The notes under the pieces: generated by a model | Seen by the model: the letters and a program-made list of their open reading frames with translations, nothing else | The model's database searches: none | Told to the model about the DNA's origin: nothing | Translations under genes and position numbers: made by a program | Part shown: one piece after another, positions 27,897-37,966 of the stretch | How the letters are laid out: each line of letters starts with the position of its first letter | How positions within the stretch are numbered: the stretch's first letter is position 1 | Assembly: GCF_001183965.1 (NCBI RefSeq) | Contig: NZ_LFZV01000001.1 | Coordinates: 1,823,844 to 1,887,843 of the forward strand | Source: Bacillus sp. FJAT-27916 | Lineage (GTDB): Bacteria; Bacillota; Bacilli; Bacillales; Pradoshiaceae | Reading direction: 5' to 3' | DNA length: 64,000 nt

Positions 27897-29099
27897 ATGA
27901 AAAAGACCTCGTATTATGAATTTACGCATCGTTCTAATATACGCAGCGGTGCAGGAACCCATATACTCGTCCCAGACCTCATTCATGCGCTAGGCGGCAG
28001 ACGGCCGGTCCTGTATTCAGACAAAGGCTTGACGCAGGCAGGCTTGACCAAAAAGATTGAGCGGCTTTTTGAAATGGCCCCAGGTATCCAGCTGGCTGGC
28101 GTTTTTGACGATGTCACGCAGGATGCCAAGTCCTCAAATATTAATAATGGCCTAAAATATTTCAAGGAATGTAACGGTGATTCACTGATTGCCATTGGCG
28201 GCGGTTCAGTTCTTGATACGGCAAAGGCCATTAAATGGTGTCTTCACAAAAATGTGAAAAAAATCGAGGAAGCCTTGGCAGGGAATGTGCTGGAGGTTTG
28301 GCCGGAGGCAGTCCATATGGGAATTCCTCACATATCCATAGCAACTACAGCAGGGACTGGGGCAGAAATTTCAGGTATTTCAGTCGTCTTTAATGAAATG
28401 CTTGGTGTTAAATGTAATCTCCTGAATCCGTTCATCAATTCGGATATTGCCATTCTAGACCCGGAATTGACGATTGGCCTTCCGCCAAAAATCACCGCAT
28501 TTACCGGTATGGATGCTTTGACACATGCGATTGAGGGATACTTCTCAAATAAATCGAATGCGATGGCAGATGCCTTTGCCCTTCATTCTGCAAAAATGAT
28601 ACGCGATAATTTGCATACGGCTGTATCGGATGGACAGAATCGTGAGGCGAGAGCGAATATGCTCCAAGCGAGTGCTATGGCCATTACAAGCTTTGCTTTA
28701 GCGTTCTCGACGCTGCCGATTCATAATATGGCCCATGCTTTAGGTGCCAAATATGGCATTCCCCATGGCTTTGCAAATGCGGTCTTAATGCCATCTGTCA
28801 TGAAGCATTTAGCTCCGCTTTATTTGCCAAAGGTGAAAGAGTTTGCTCACGTATTCGGAATCAAGGAGATTCCTGAAACAGATGAGCAATGCCTCGAGCA
28901 GTGTATCAATGAAATCATCTCCCTCCGCAGGTCGGTCAACTTGCCGGATGATTTTGCTGAATATGAGATTGATGAAGCTGATGTGAAAGAAATTGTCAAG
29001 GCTGTGCAAAATGACCCGTCCGGCCAGGCCTTCCGCATTCCGGAAGAGGTCATTATGGCGGTGTGCAAGGAAGTTCTTGGCACGAAGGTAAGGGTTTGA
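27897..29099 (+). CDS. Iron-dependent (type III) alcohol dehydrogenase
   Basis: 400 aa NAD-linked alcohol dehydrogenase. Cofactor motif GGGSVLDTAKA at 101-111. Iron ligands by position D206 and H210 (GMDALTHAIEGY), H276 and H290, with H280 as the catalytic His; the H-x3-H-x9-H spacing matches the FucO group. Conserved TTAGTGAE at 150-157. It lies 26 nt after the aldehyde dehydrogenase with a GGAG site. It likely interconverts the alcohol and aldehyde of the pathway. Confidence 0.9.
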   Translation: MKKTSYYEFTHRSNIRSGAGTHILVPDLIHALGGRRPVLYSDKGLTQAGLTKKIERLFEMAPGIQLAGVFDDVTQDAKSSNINNGLKYFKECNGDSLIAIGGGSVLDTAKAIKWCLHKNVKKIEEALAGNVLEVWPEAVHMGIPHISIATTAGTGAEISGISVVFNEMLGVKCNLLNPFINSDIAILDPELTIGLPPKITAFTGMDALTHAIEGYFSNKSNAMADAFALHSAKMIRDNLHTAVSDGQNREARANMLQASAMAITSFALAFSTLPIHNMAHALGAKYGIPHGFANAVLMPSVMKHLAPLYLPKVKEFAHVFGIKEIPETDEQCLEQCINEIISLRRSVNLPDDFAEYEIDEADVKEIVKAVQNDPSGQAFRIPEEVIMAVCKEVLGTKVRV

Positions 29100-29120
29100 T
29101 TTGGTTAAGGAGGGATTAAG

Positions 29121-30641
29121 ATGAATATAGTTGAATTGCTTGAAAGTACGGCATCAAGGCTTCCGAACCGGCCTGTTCTTCATTTCAGAGGTTCATTGAT
29201 GACATATCAGGAATTAGCGGACACCGTCTATTCCTTTGCAGCCGGTCTTAAGGAATACGGGGTTGGACATGGGACAAAGGTTGCGCTCATGATGACGAAT
29301 CGTCCTGAATATATCATTTCTTATTTTGCCATCCTGGCAAATGGCGGTACAGTTGTTCCAATCAATCCGACCTTCAAGGAAAAAGAAACAGCCTATATCA
29401 TCAACGACTCCGAATCCGAGTTGTTAATCATGGAGGAAATGACCCGTCCGGTCATCGAGAGTGCAAAGAGTGATTTCCAGCATGTACGTGAAATCTTTTA
29501 TTACGGAGAAGAAGAAAACCTTCCGTTTAAAGATTGGCATACACTTGGTGTACAGTCCCCCATTTCACAGTCGATATCTATGCCGGCAGATGCTATTGCA
29601 CAAATCATCTACACATCAGGTACGACCGGCAGTCCAAAGGGGGCTATGATTACTCATGGCAACCTGAACTGGATGTCCATCACCGCAGCTGTCACAAATC
29701 AACTCTCCACTAAAGACCGAGTATTATGTGTTTTGCCGCTCTTCCATGCTTATGCCAAACTTCAGGGCTTTCTCTCGCCGATTGCCCATGGAGCCGCGAT
29801 TTATCTAGAGGAGAAGTTCCATCCAATGGATACGCTCGATAAGATAGCGAAAGAAAAGATAACCGTTTTTCTCGGTGTTCCGACCATGTATGCCCTCTTC
29901 TTAAGTAACCCCAAAATAAGTAAGTATGATTTCTCGCATTTACGCATTGCCGGCTGCGGTGGAGCCAGTCTGCCGTCAGAGATCCTTCATAAAGCAAACC
30001 AATCCCTTGGTGTTGATATTGGAGAAGGGTATGGGCTTACAGAAAGTACGGTTATGCTGATGACAACACCGCGTGATTTGCCGAAAAAATTGAAATCGGT
30101 CGGAATGCCTCTTCCGGGCGTAGATTTGAAGATTGTCGATCCGGAAGGGAAGGAAACGGCTCCTCATCAGGTTGGGGAAGTCATTTTCCGAGGTCCTAAC
30201 ATGATGAAAGGCTATTATAAGAAGCCGGAAGAAACAGAGAACACGATTAAGGATGGCTGGCTGTATACAGGAGACCTAGCCTATTATGATGAGGAAGGGT
30301 ACCATTTCATTGTCGACCGTAAAAAAGATATGATTATCCGAGGCGGTTTCAATATCTACCCGCGTGAACTGGAGGAAGTCCTATATGAGCATCCAGGAAT
30401 TCTTGAGTGCTCGGTTATCGGCCGTCCTGATGAAGTTTTTGGAGAGAAAACCGTCGCGTATATTAACAAGAAATCTCCTGAATTAACGGAGGATGAAGTG
30501 AAAGCATATTGTGCAAGTAAACTCGCTGAGTATAAGGTGCCTGATTATGTTTGCTTTATCGATGAGATTCCAAAATCAGGAACCGGGAAGATTTTGAAGA
30601 CTGTACTAAAGGAACGAGACAAAAAAATTATTCAATCTTGA
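29121..30641 (+). CDS. Acyl-CoA synthetase (AMP-forming), paralogue 2
   Basis: 506 aa adenylate-forming ligase with P-loop YTSGTTGSPKGAM, core GYGLTE, hinge YTGDLAYYDEEGYHFIVDRKKDMI and catalytic Lys490 in GTGKILK. It lies 21 nt after the alcohol dehydrogenase with AAGGAGGG, and a terminator follows. As last gene of the R2lox operon it would activate the acid made by the aldehyde dehydrogenase for beta-oxidation. It differs clearly from ligase 1, so the two may take different chain lengths. Confidence 0.9.
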   Translation: MNIVELLESTASRLPNRPVLHFRGSLMTYQELADTVYSFAAGLKEYGVGHGTKVALMMTNRPEYIISYFAILANGGTVVPINPTFKEKETAYIINDSESELLIMEEMTRPVIESAKSDFQHVREIFYYGEEENLPFKDWHTLGVQSPISQSISMPADAIAQIIYTSGTTGSPKGAMITHGNLNWMSITAAVTNQLSTKDRVLCVLPLFHAYAKLQGFLSPIAHGAAIYLEEKFHPMDTLDKIAKEKITVFLGVPTMYALFLSNPKISKYDFSHLRIAGCGGASLPSEILHKANQSLGVDIGEGYGLTESTVMLMTTPRDLPKKLKSVGMPLPGVDLKIVDPEGKETAPHQVGEVIFRGPNMMKGYYKKPEETENTIKDGWLYTGDLAYYDEEGYHFIVDRKKDMIIRGGFNIYPRELEEVLYEHPGILECSVIGRPDEVFGEKTVAYINKKSPELTEDEVKAYCASKLAEYKVPDYVCFIDEIPKSGTGKILKTVLKERDKKIIQS

Positions 30642-30648
30642 TGGATAT

Positions 30649-30693
30649 GGGCAGATTCTTTTCCAAGCTTATGGAGAGGAATCCGCCCTTTTT
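30649..30693 (+). terminator. Terminator of the R2lox operon
   Basis: GGGCAGATTC pairs with GAATCCGCCC (one mismatch), followed by five T. Confidence 0.8.
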
Positions 30694-30777
30694 CTATTTT
30701 CCCCGACAAGAAAAAAGGAGTTCACGGGACAACTGTTGAACCTAATAAGGTAAGCAACGAGAAAGGGGAGATGGGAG

Positions 30778-32895
30778 ATTAAATCGGTAAAAGACATAAT
30801 GAGTCCATTGGAGCATTGTCTATCACCGACGAATACATTAAGGGATGCCATCGAAATTATGCACAATCAGAAATGGAACACTGTTCCTGTGACGAATCAA
30901 TCCGGGAAATTAATTGGCGTTTTTACGAGAAGCTCGATGTATCAAATGATTCTTTCAGATGTACCTAAGGATACGCCAATCAGCGACTACATAAAGAAGG
31001 CTGTTGGGACCGTTCTCGAAGATGTCAATTCAGAATTGCTGGAGACAATGATTGCCAAGAGCAGGGTTGGAACTGGGATCATCATTAATAAAAGCGGGAA
31101 GCCGGTCGGCCTTTTTACGAAGACCAATGCCGTTATGAATTATGTGAAGGAAACACAAATACTGAAAAAACAGCTCGAAAAAGTAATGGATACCTCGAAT
31201 CTCGGGGCTATTATGACAAATGAAGATGGGACGATTATTTTTGCCAATGAAAAATGCGCAGAGATGATTGGGATGCCATTGGCTGAGATAACGGGAGAGG
31301 ATATGGAGGCATTTGTTCCTGCTGTCAGCAGGTATGCAGACGAACGTGAAGCTCATTTTCCAATGGTATTTCATCAGCAGCATTTCATTGTACGATTGTC
31401 GAAATACAGTATAGACAATCAGAAGGAAGGCTATATTGCCTTGTTTCAAAATGTCTCTGAACTGGAGAAACTGACGGCTGAGCTGGAATCTCAGAAGAAG
31501 TGGAAGACCCTGCTGCAATCCGTCATTCATAATGCCTATGACGGTTTAGTCATGATTAATGAGCAAGAGGAGATTACCTTTATCAGTCCCTCCTTACTGG
31601 AGTTATTTGAATTAGATAAGGAAATGAAAGAGAAGGATAAGATTACTAAAGTGCTCCCACATCTCAGTCTGGAACAGGTAATGAAAACAGGGGTTGCTGA
31701 AGTAAGCGATTTCATGGAGATTAAAGGCATCAATTACCTAGTTCACCGGATTCCGGTCTATCAAGGAGAACGAATTATCGGGGCAATCGGCAAGATTGTC
31801 TACCGGCAGCTTCATGAGGTTCGCGAGGCATTCAAGAGTGCAGAGGACAACCGGAAGGTGATTCATAAGCAGGAGGGAATCGAGAAATCGCGATTTACCT
31901 TTAATGAAATTCTCTCCAAGGATAAACAAATGGATAAGCTCATCCGAAGCGGAACGAAGGCGGCTAAGAGCAAGACGACGATTCTCCTATACGGGGAGAG
32001 CGGGACTGGGAAAGAATTATTCGCCCACGCGATTCACAGCTCTAGTACGAATAGTAGAGGCCCCTTTATTACCGTGAACTGTGCAGCTATTCCAGAGCAT
32101 CTCTTAGAATCGGAGTTTTTTGGCTATGAGGACGGGGCTTTTACAGGAGCTAAGCAAAAGGGGAAAATCGGGAAATTTGATTTAGCCCACGGGGGGACGC
32201 TTTTTCTCGATGAAATCGGTGATATGTCACTTCCTATTCAGGCAAAGCTGCTGCGTGTGCTGCAGGAGCGGGAGTTTTATCGTGTAGGCGGTACGGAACG
32301 AATAAAAGTGGATGTCAGAATTATCGCAGCAACGAATCGGCCATTGGAGAGAATGGTCGCAGACGGGACGTTCAGGGAGGATTTATTCTATCGGCTGAAT
32401 GTCATCTCCTTTGAAATACCTCCTCTTAGGAAAAGAAAAAAGGATATTCTGCTTTTGAGTGAATCCTTTATCCGAGAATTGAACCGTCAGAATGGTACGA
32501 GTATTACAGGTTGGGAGCCGCTCTTTGAGCAAGCCATCATGGATTATGATTGGCCTGGCAATATTCGTGAGCTCCGCAATGTATGGGAGAGAGCCATGAT
32601 TTTTGCGGAAAACGGAAAGGTACGTCTGGAGGATTTGCCGGATTATGTCTTGAAGAATGCTGGTTATGATGTCTTTTTGCAGGAAGAGGAGGAAATGACC
32701 CCGCAGCCCTTACTTGAGAAGGCCGAGCAATTTGCTATTCAAAAAGCCCTTCAAATGTCAGGCGGGAATAAGAGCAAGGCATGCATTCTTCTTGGAATCA
32801 GCCGATCTGTTTTGTATGACAAATTGAAGATATATAATGTACCGGCATTCAAGGAACAAAGAAGTGGAAACAGTGAAAGGAAGGATGAAGGATGA
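30778..32895 (+). CDS. Sigma-54-dependent activator, CBS-CBS-PAS-AAA+-Fis
   Basis: Enhancer-binding protein activating sigma-54 RNA polymerase. Domains: two CBS repeats (about 1-125), PAS (about 140-230), second PAS-like region (250-340), AAA+ core (from about 375) with Walker A GESGTGKE near 406 and the sigma-54 loop GAFTGA near 453, and a Fis-type helix-turn-helix at about 659-684. The ATT at 30778 is proposed as start: AAAGGGGAG lies 7 nt upstream and the frame gives the CBS opening KSVKDIMSP. ATG 30799 has no site and cuts into the domain. CBS domains suggest adenine-nucleotide or CoA-type sensing. Likely controls P1-P3. Confidence 0.88.
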   Translation: MKSVKDIMSPLEHCLSPTNTLRDAIEIMHNQKWNTVPVTNQSGKLIGVFTRSSMYQMILSDVPKDTPISDYIKKAVGTVLEDVNSELLETMIAKSRVGTGIIINKSGKPVGLFTKTNAVMNYVKETQILKKQLEKVMDTSNLGAIMTNEDGTIIFANEKCAEMIGMPLAEITGEDMEAFVPAVSRYADEREAHFPMVFHQQHFIVRLSKYSIDNQKEGYIALFQNVSELEKLTAELESQKKWKTLLQSVIHNAYDGLVMINEQEEITFISPSLLELFELDKEMKEKDKITKVLPHLSLEQVMKTGVAEVSDFMEIKGINYLVHRIPVYQGERIIGAIGKIVYRQLHEVREAFKSAEDNRKVIHKQEGIEKSRFTFNEILSKDKQMDKLIRSGTKAAKSKTTILLYGESGTGKELFAHAIHSSSTNSRGPFITVNCAAIPEHLLESEFFGYEDGAFTGAKQKGKIGKFDLAHGGTLFLDEIGDMSLPIQAKLLRVLQEREFYRVGGTERIKVDVRIIAATNRPLERMVADGTFREDLFYRLNVISFEIPPLRKRKKDILLLSESFIRELNRQNGTSITGWEPLFEQAIMDYDWPGNIRELRNVWERAMIFAENGKVRLEDLPDYVLKNAGYDVFLQEEEEMTPQPLLEKAEQFAIQKALQMSGGNKSKACILLGISRSVLYDKLKIYNVPAFKEQRSGNSERKDEG

Positions 32896-33875
32896 AAGCA
32901 GAAGTATTAAAGAAATTGAATCAGGATTTAACATTACCGGTGATTGTGTCGCCAATGTTTATCGTTTCGAAGACGGAGATGGTGCTGGCTAGCATGAGAG
33001 CTGGTGTGATTGGCACATTCCCAACATTGAATGCTCGCACAAATGCCGAGCTCGAGCAATGGTTTGAGCAGATTACCCGTACAGCTGAAGAGGAAAACAA
33101 ATCCCGGAATGACCGCAAGCTTGCTCCGTGGGGAGTAAATCTAGTCGTCCATCATACAAACCAGCGCTATGAAGAGGACCTGGCTTCCATTAAGAAATAT
33201 AAGGTGCCGCTTGTTATCACCTCTCTTGGCAAACCGGTAAAGGAGGTCGAGGTCGTCCACGAATACGGCGGGGCTGTATTCTCTGATGTCATCAGCATTA
33301 AGCATGCTAAGAAGGCAATTGAGGCAGGGGTTGATGGGCTGATTCTTGTCTGTAATGGAGCGGGAGGACATGGTGGCACGTTAAATCCTTTTGCGTTTGT
33401 GGCGGAAATTAGACAAATCTTTGATGGAGTTATCATTCTGTCAGGTACAATTTCGAATGGACAAGAAATTGCCGCTGCACAAATGCTTGGAGCAGATTTT
33501 GCCTATATGGGAACGCGTTTTATTGCGACAGAGGAAGCAAATGCTGTGGAATCCTATAAGGAAATGCTCATTCAATCAACCGCCCATGACATCATCTACA
33601 CGGATGCCATCAGCGGAGTGCGCGCCAATTATTTAATACCAAGCATTGAGCGTGCCGGATTTGACCCGAACCATCTAGAAAAAACAGGAGAGATTAAGGT
33701 TGTCCATTCAGAAAACGAAACATCAAAAGCTTGGAAGGATATTTGGTCTGCTGGTCAAGGGGTTGGCTCCATTAAGGAGGTTAAGCCAATAGCGGAATTG
33801 GTGGAGATCCTGCGTGAAGAGTATGCTCAGGCAATCGCAAAAATGAATGAACAATCAGCCATTCTGATTAAATAA
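32892..33875 (+). CDS. Nitronate monooxygenase / 2-nitropropane dioxygenase-like flavoprotein
   Basis: FMN TIM-barrel oxidase, 327 aa. Seen: N-terminal LPVIVSPMFIVS, VNLVVH strand, CNGAGGHGGT carrying the presumed catalytic His, and LSGTISNGQEIAAAQMLGADFAYMGTRF, the FMN phosphate site. Class members oxidise nitronates, but related proteins act on other flavin substrates. It overlaps the activator stop by 4 nt, so it is coupled to it. A role in protecting against a nitro compound or in a side reaction of the pathway cannot be decided from sequence. Confidence 0.8.
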   Translation: MKAEVLKKLNQDLTLPVIVSPMFIVSKTEMVLASMRAGVIGTFPTLNARTNAELEQWFEQITRTAEEENKSRNDRKLAPWGVNLVVHHTNQRYEEDLASIKKYKVPLVITSLGKPVKEVEVVHEYGGAVFSDVISIKHAKKAIEAGVDGLILVCNGAGGHGGTLNPFAFVAEIRQIFDGVIILSGTISNGQEIAAAQMLGADFAYMGTRFIATEEANAVESYKEMLIQSTAHDIIYTDAISGVRANYLIPSIERAGFDPNHLEKTGEIKVVHSENETSKAWKDIWSAGQGVGSIKEVKPIAELVEILREEYAQAIAKMNEQSAILIK

Positions 33876-33882
33876 AGTACGA

Positions 33883-33915
33883 GAGAGGGCGGCAATCAAC
33901 GATTTCCGCTCTTTC
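33883..33915 (+). terminator. Weak terminator after the NMO-like gene
   Basis: GAGAGGGCGG pairs with CCGCTCTTTC (two G-U pairs), but only a broken T tract (TTTAC) follows. Confidence 0.55.
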
Positions 33916-33956
33916 TTTACTCATTTATACACTGTCAAATATAGGCTGTTCTAATT

Positions 33957-33970
33957 CCGGACACTATAAT
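33957..33970. promoter_or_regulatory. Candidate activator site upstream of P3
   Basis: CCGGACACTATAAT shares CCGGACA-N-TA with the element upstream of P2. It lies 46 bp before the -24 box of P3. Confidence 0.3.
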
Positions 33971-34002
33971 CTCTCCTCCTCCTCTAATCCAAGCTTATTG
34001 AT

Positions 34003-34018
34003 TGGCACAAAACTTGCA
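34003..34018 (+). promoter_or_regulatory. Sigma-54 promoter P3
   Basis: TGGCACAAAACTTGCA fits the -24/-12 consensus exactly, with a full TGGCAC. It lies 54 nt before the acyl-CoA dehydrogenase and should drive the beta-oxidation operon. Confidence 0.88.
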
Positions 34019-34071
34019 TCATTCTTTAGTGTATACATTTATCCAATCGATAGAAAAGGAGCCGATTCATT

Positions 34072-35208
34072 ATGACCGGTTATTTAAAGGAAGAACATCA
34101 TATCTTTCGTGATTCTGTCCGTAGGTTCATGGACAAAGAGGTCATCCCTTATTACCGGGAATGGACAAAGCAGAAGAAAATGCCGGATGATTTCTTCAAG
34201 AAGATGGGGGAGCAGGGATTTCTCGTTCCTTGGGCTGATGAGAAATACGGCGGATTTAATGCTGACTTCGCTTATTCGGTCATTTTGGCAGAGGAGTTTG
34301 AACGGGTGGAAAGCGGGTTAGGCGGATGTGTATTACATAATGACATCATCGTTCCTTATTTGTATGACTATGGAACAGAGGAACAACGGCAAAGGTGGAT
34401 CCCAAAATGCATCACCGGTGAATGCTCCACGGCGATCGCAATGACTGAACCCGGAACAGGGTCAGACCTAGGGAATCTGCAGACGAGGGCAGTGCGTGAC
34501 GGGGACCATTATATCATCAACGGAGAGAAGACTTTTATCTCGAATGGACTGAAAGCAGGCATTGTCATTGTGGCCTGTAAAACAGACCCAGGCGCCGGTC
34601 ACAAAGGAATCAGCTTGATTGTTGTCGAGGAAGGGACGCCGGGCTTTATCCGAGGCAAAAGATTAGAAAAAATCGGGCAGCCGGCTGGGGATACGACTGA
34701 ACTTATATTTGAGGATGCGAGAGTTCCGGCTGGCAATCTATTAGGGGAAGAGAATAAGGGATTTTACTATTTGATGGAGAAGCTTCAGCAAGAGCGGCTG
34801 ATGTGTGCCATTCAGGCGATGGCGGCAGCAGAAGAGTCATTGCGCATCACGATTGAATATGTGAAACAGCGGGAGGCCTTTGGCCGGCCGCTCAGCAAGC
34901 TTCAAAATACACAGTTCAAGATTGCAGAAATGGCAACAGAGGTCGCTATTGGCAGATCGTTCATTGATGATTTGATTGTCCGTCATATGGACGGGGAGGA
35001 TGTTGTTACAGAAGTCAGCATGGCTAAATGGTGGGTGACAGACATGGCCAAGCGGCTTGTCGCAAACTGCATGCAGCTTCATGGTGGATACGGATTCATG
35101 GAGGAATATGCCATTGGCAGGCGCTACCGTGATATTGCGGTCACATCCATCTATGCCGGAACGAATGAAATCATGAAACAGATTATCGCAAAGAAAATCG
35201 GATTATAA
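34072..35208 (+). CDS. Acyl-CoA dehydrogenase, paralogue 1
   Basis: FAD enzyme for the first step of beta-oxidation, 378 aa. Seen: AMTEPGTGSDLGNLQT (FAD contacts near 125), ISNGLKA, the C-terminal MQLHGGYGFMEEY and catalytic Glu366 in YAGTNEIMK. AAAGGAG precedes the ATG. It is first in an operon with thiolase, HSD10-like SDR and enoyl-CoA hydratase, which together make a full cycle. About half its residues match the second copy at 60.2 kb. Chain length or branching preference is not visible. Confidence 0.92.
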   Translation: MTGYLKEEHHIFRDSVRRFMDKEVIPYYREWTKQKKMPDDFFKKMGEQGFLVPWADEKYGGFNADFAYSVILAEEFERVESGLGGCVLHNDIIVPYLYDYGTEEQRQRWIPKCITGECSTAIAMTEPGTGSDLGNLQTRAVRDGDHYIINGEKTFISNGLKAGIVIVACKTDPGAGHKGISLIVVEEGTPGFIRGKRLEKIGQPAGDTTELIFEDARVPAGNLLGEENKGFYYLMEKLQQERLMCAIQAMAAAEESLRITIEYVKQREAFGRPLSKLQNTQFKIAEMATEVAIGRSFIDDLIVRHMDGEDVVTEVSMAKWWVTDMAKRLVANCMQLHGGYGFMEEYAIGRRYRDIAVTSIYAGTNEIMKQIIAKKIGL

Positions 35209-35221
35209 AGGAGAATGACAG

Positions 35222-36373
35222 ATGAGAGAAGCAGTAATCGTTGAAGCGGTACGAACACCAGTTGGAAAGAGAAAAGGTGTATTTAAGGACATTCGGCCGG
35301 ATGACTTATTGTCCTATGCCTTGAAGGAAGTCGTAAAGCGTTCCGGTATATTGGCCGAACTCGTAGAGGATGTGATTATTGGCTGTGTTTCGCAGGTGGA
35401 GGAGCAGGGAATTAATATCGCTCGCTCAGCTGCTTTGATGGCTGATTTCCCTGTCAAGGTGCCTGGAACAACTATTGACAGGCAATGCGGCTCAAGTCAG
35501 CAGGCCATCCATTTTGCAGCACAGGCTATCCTTTCAGGTGACATGGATATCGTCATCGCTGGTGGAGTGGAGAGTATGACAAGGGTTCCAATGGGATCGA
35601 CAAGGAAGGAATCCAGGCCGAGCAAAGAGCTCTCAAGCCGGTATGAACTAATCAATCAAGGTCTTTCAGCGGAAAGAATTGCAGAGAAATGGGGCTATGA
35701 CCGTCAGCAATTGGATGAATTCTCTTTAATGAGTCATCAGCGTGCCATCAATGCTCAGAATGAGGGCCGTTTTGATCGTGAAATTATGCCGATTGAGGTC
35801 ATTGAAGAGGATGGAACGAAGACGCTCGTCACCCAAGATGAAGGGCCGCGCAGAGGAACCTCCCTCGAAAAGCTTGGCACACTTCCGGCAGCCTTCAAGG
35901 AGGATGGAATCATTCATGCGGGGAATGCGAGTCAAATGAGTGACGGGGCAGCTGTTGTCTTGGTCATGTCTAAGGAGAAAGCACTTGAGCTTGGATTGAA
36001 GCCGCGCTTTAAGCTAGTAGCACGAACAGTTGTCGGCTCTGATCCAACCCTTATGCTGACCGGTCCGATTGAGGCAACAAGAATGGTATTGGAGAAAGCG
36101 GGCTTAACCATCGAAGACATAGATTTATATGAAGTGAATGAGGCTTTCGCTCCTGTTCCTCTTGCGTGGCTTGATGATATTGGTGCTAATCCAGAAAAGC
36201 TTAATGTCAATGGAGGGGCAATAGCGCTTGGGCATCCACTCGGCGCAAGCGGTGCCCGCGTAATGATCACACTTATGCATGAGCTGGAAAGAACAGAAGG
36301 GAAATATGGTCTGCAGGCTATTTGTGAAGGTGCTGGAATGGCAAATGCAACGATTATCGAACGTTTGACGTAA
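35222..36373 (+). CDS. Thiolase (acetyl-CoA acyltransferase)
   Basis: 383 aa thiolase with Cys89 nucleophile (DRQCGSSQQ), His338 ([10 protein letters not shown]) and Cys368 (CEGAGMAN). It cleaves 3-ketoacyl-CoA to acetyl-CoA and a shortened acyl-CoA; biosynthetic condensation is the alternative but the operon argues for degradation. It starts 13 nt after the dehydrogenase with AAAGGAG. Length and all key residues are normal. Confidence 0.93.
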   Translation: MREAVIVEAVRTPVGKRKGVFKDIRPDDLLSYALKEVVKRSGILAELVEDVIIGCVSQVEEQGINIARSAALMADFPVKVPGTTIDRQCGSSQQAIHFAAQAILSGDMDIVIAGGVESMTRVPMGSTRKESRPSKELSSRYELINQGLSAERIAEKWGYDRQQLDEFSLMSHQRAINAQNEGRFDREIMPIEVIEEDGTKTLVTQDEGPRRGTSLEKLGTLPAAFKEDGIIHAGNASQMSDGAAVVLVMSKEKALELGLKPRFKLVARTVVGSDPTLMLTGPIEATRMVLEKAGLTIEDIDLYEVNEAFAPVPLAWLDDIGANPEKLNVNGGAIALGHPLGASGARVMITLMHELERTEGKYGLQAICEGAGMANATIIERLT

Positions 36374-36401
36374 TAGCATCATAAATGGGGAGGTTGGAAG
36401 G

Positions 36402-37172
36402 ATGAAAATGAATGAAGTGATCGCCATTGTGACCGGCGGGGCATCTGGATTAGGGGAAGCGACAGTTAAATTGATTGTTGAAAATGGCGGTAAGGCTGTT
36501 ATTATCGATCAGAATGAAGAAAAGGGCCATGCTCTTTCAGAAAAGCTTGGTCATTCACAGGTATTATTTAAAAGGGCTGACGTGACGAGTGAAGAGGAAG
36601 TCTCCCAGGCAATTTCTGATGGCATCAAGCAATTTGGCTCCCTGAATACGGTTATTAATTGTGCGGGGATAGGAGTAGGAGAAAAGGTAGTCTCAAAGGA
36701 TAAGGTCCACGATTTAGGCCGCTTCAAGAAGGTGATTGAGGTGAATTTGATTGGTACATTCAATGTTCTTCGCCTGGCTGCTGAACAGATGATTAAGAAT
36801 GAACCGAATGCAGAGGGCGAGCGCGGGGTCATTATCAATACGGCATCTGTCGCAGCCTTTGAAGGTCAAATAGGACAGGCAGCCTATAGCGCCTCTAAAG
36901 GCGGTATTGTTGGTATGACGTTGCCGCTTGCCCGTGACTTGGCACGCAGCGGGGTAAGGGTCATGACGGTTGCGCCAGGCTTGATTGATACACCATTATT
37001 CGGCGGGCTTCCCGAACAAGCGAGAAAAGCACTTGGAGCAATGGTTCCATTCCCGTCTCGACTTGGTTACCCAGAGGAATACGCCATGCTTGCAAAAAGC
37101 ATTATAGAAAATCCGATGCTCAATGGTGAGACAATCCGCTTGGATGGCGCCATCCGCATGCAGCCGAAATAA
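36402..37172 (+). CDS. 3-hydroxyacyl-CoA dehydrogenase of the SDR type (HSD10-like)
   Basis: NAD-dependent SDR, 256 aa. TGGASGLG at 11-18, Asp36 at the NAD ribose position, Ser149, Tyr162 and Lys166 (YSASK). The C-terminal half ([20 protein letters not shown] then [13 protein letters not shown]) is the signature of type-2/HSD17B10 hydroxyacyl-CoA dehydrogenases. It supplies the third step of the beta-oxidation operon in place of a FadB-type enzyme. GGGAGG precedes; ATG 36408 is an alternative start. Confidence 0.88.
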   Translation: MKMNEVIAIVTGGASGLGEATVKLIVENGGKAVIIDQNEEKGHALSEKLGHSQVLFKRADVTSEEEVSQAISDGIKQFGSLNTVINCAGIGVGEKVVSKDKVHDLGRFKKVIEVNLIGTFNVLRLAAEQMIKNEPNAEGERGVIINTASVAAFEGQIGQAAYSASKGGIVGMTLPLARDLARSGVRVMTVAPGLIDTPLFGGLPEQARKALGAMVPFPSRLGYPEEYAMLAKSIIENPMLNGETIRLDGAIRMQPK

Positions 37173-37184
37173 GGGGGATAAAGA

Positions 37185-37955
37185 ATGTATACGGTGATTG
37201 AGGTTGAGAAATCTGATAATATCGCGATTGTAACTATTGATAATCCACCTATGAATGTACTAAGTCATCAGGTTGCGGAGGAATTATGCGAGGCCTTTGC
37301 TGAATTGGAGCAAGCGGATGATGTTGTCTCCGTAATCGTAACCGGTAAAGGAGAAAAGGCCTTCATGGCTGGGGCGGATATAAAAGAGTTCCCTCAGATG
37401 ATTAATGGAGAAAAACTTGATAAACCTAGCAAGAAGAAGGAAGTCTTCCATGTTATTCACGCTTTCCCGAAACCAACGATAGCCTATTTAAACGGACATA
37501 CACTAGGAGGCGGACTTGAGCTCGCACTTACCTGTGATATCCGTATTTCCTCAAAAGAGGTACAGCTGGGGCTCCCTGAAGTGAAGCTGGGATTGTTCCC
37601 AGGCGGAGGGGGCACACAGCGCCTGCCTCGCTTGATTGGGGAAGCAAAAGCAAAGGAATTGATGTTTACTGGAAATTCCCTCACGGCAGAGGAAGCACTC
37701 CATTTAGGCATCGTGAACCAAATTGCAGAAAATGGAATCGAGGATGCTAAAAGGCTTGCAGCCAAGATTAGCCGTCATTCCTTACAAGCATTGAAACGAA
37801 TTAAACAAGCTGTCAATGAAGGTCATGAAAAGCCATTACAGGAGGGACTGGCCCTGGAGGCAAAGCTATTCCAGGAGGTGTTTGAGACGGAGGATGTGAA
37901 GGAAGGAATTCAAGCGTTTATTGAGAAGCGCCGTCCGGTCTTTACACATCGATAG
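37185..37955 (+). CDS. Enoyl-CoA hydratase
   Basis: Crotonase-fold hydratase, 256 aa. Oxyanion segments AFMAGADIKEF and NGHTLGGGLELAL; both catalytic glutamates are present, E112 and E132 (GLPEVKLGLFPGGGGTQRL). It hydrates trans-2-enoyl-CoA from the dehydrogenase at 34.1 kb. It starts 12 nt after the SDR with GGGGG and ends the operon before a terminator. Confidence 0.92.
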   Translation: MYTVIEVEKSDNIAIVTIDNPPMNVLSHQVAEELCEAFAELEQADDVVSVIVTGKGEKAFMAGADIKEFPQMINGEKLDKPSKKKEVFHVIHAFPKPTIAYLNGHTLGGGLELALTCDIRISSKEVQLGLPEVKLGLFPGGGGTQRLPRLIGEAKAKELMFTGNSLTAEEALHLGIVNQIAENGIEDAKRLAAKISRHSLQALKRIKQAVNEGHEKPLQEGLALEAKLFQEVFETEDVKEGIQAFIEKRRPVFTHR

Positions 37956-37966
37956 ATGAATAGATG

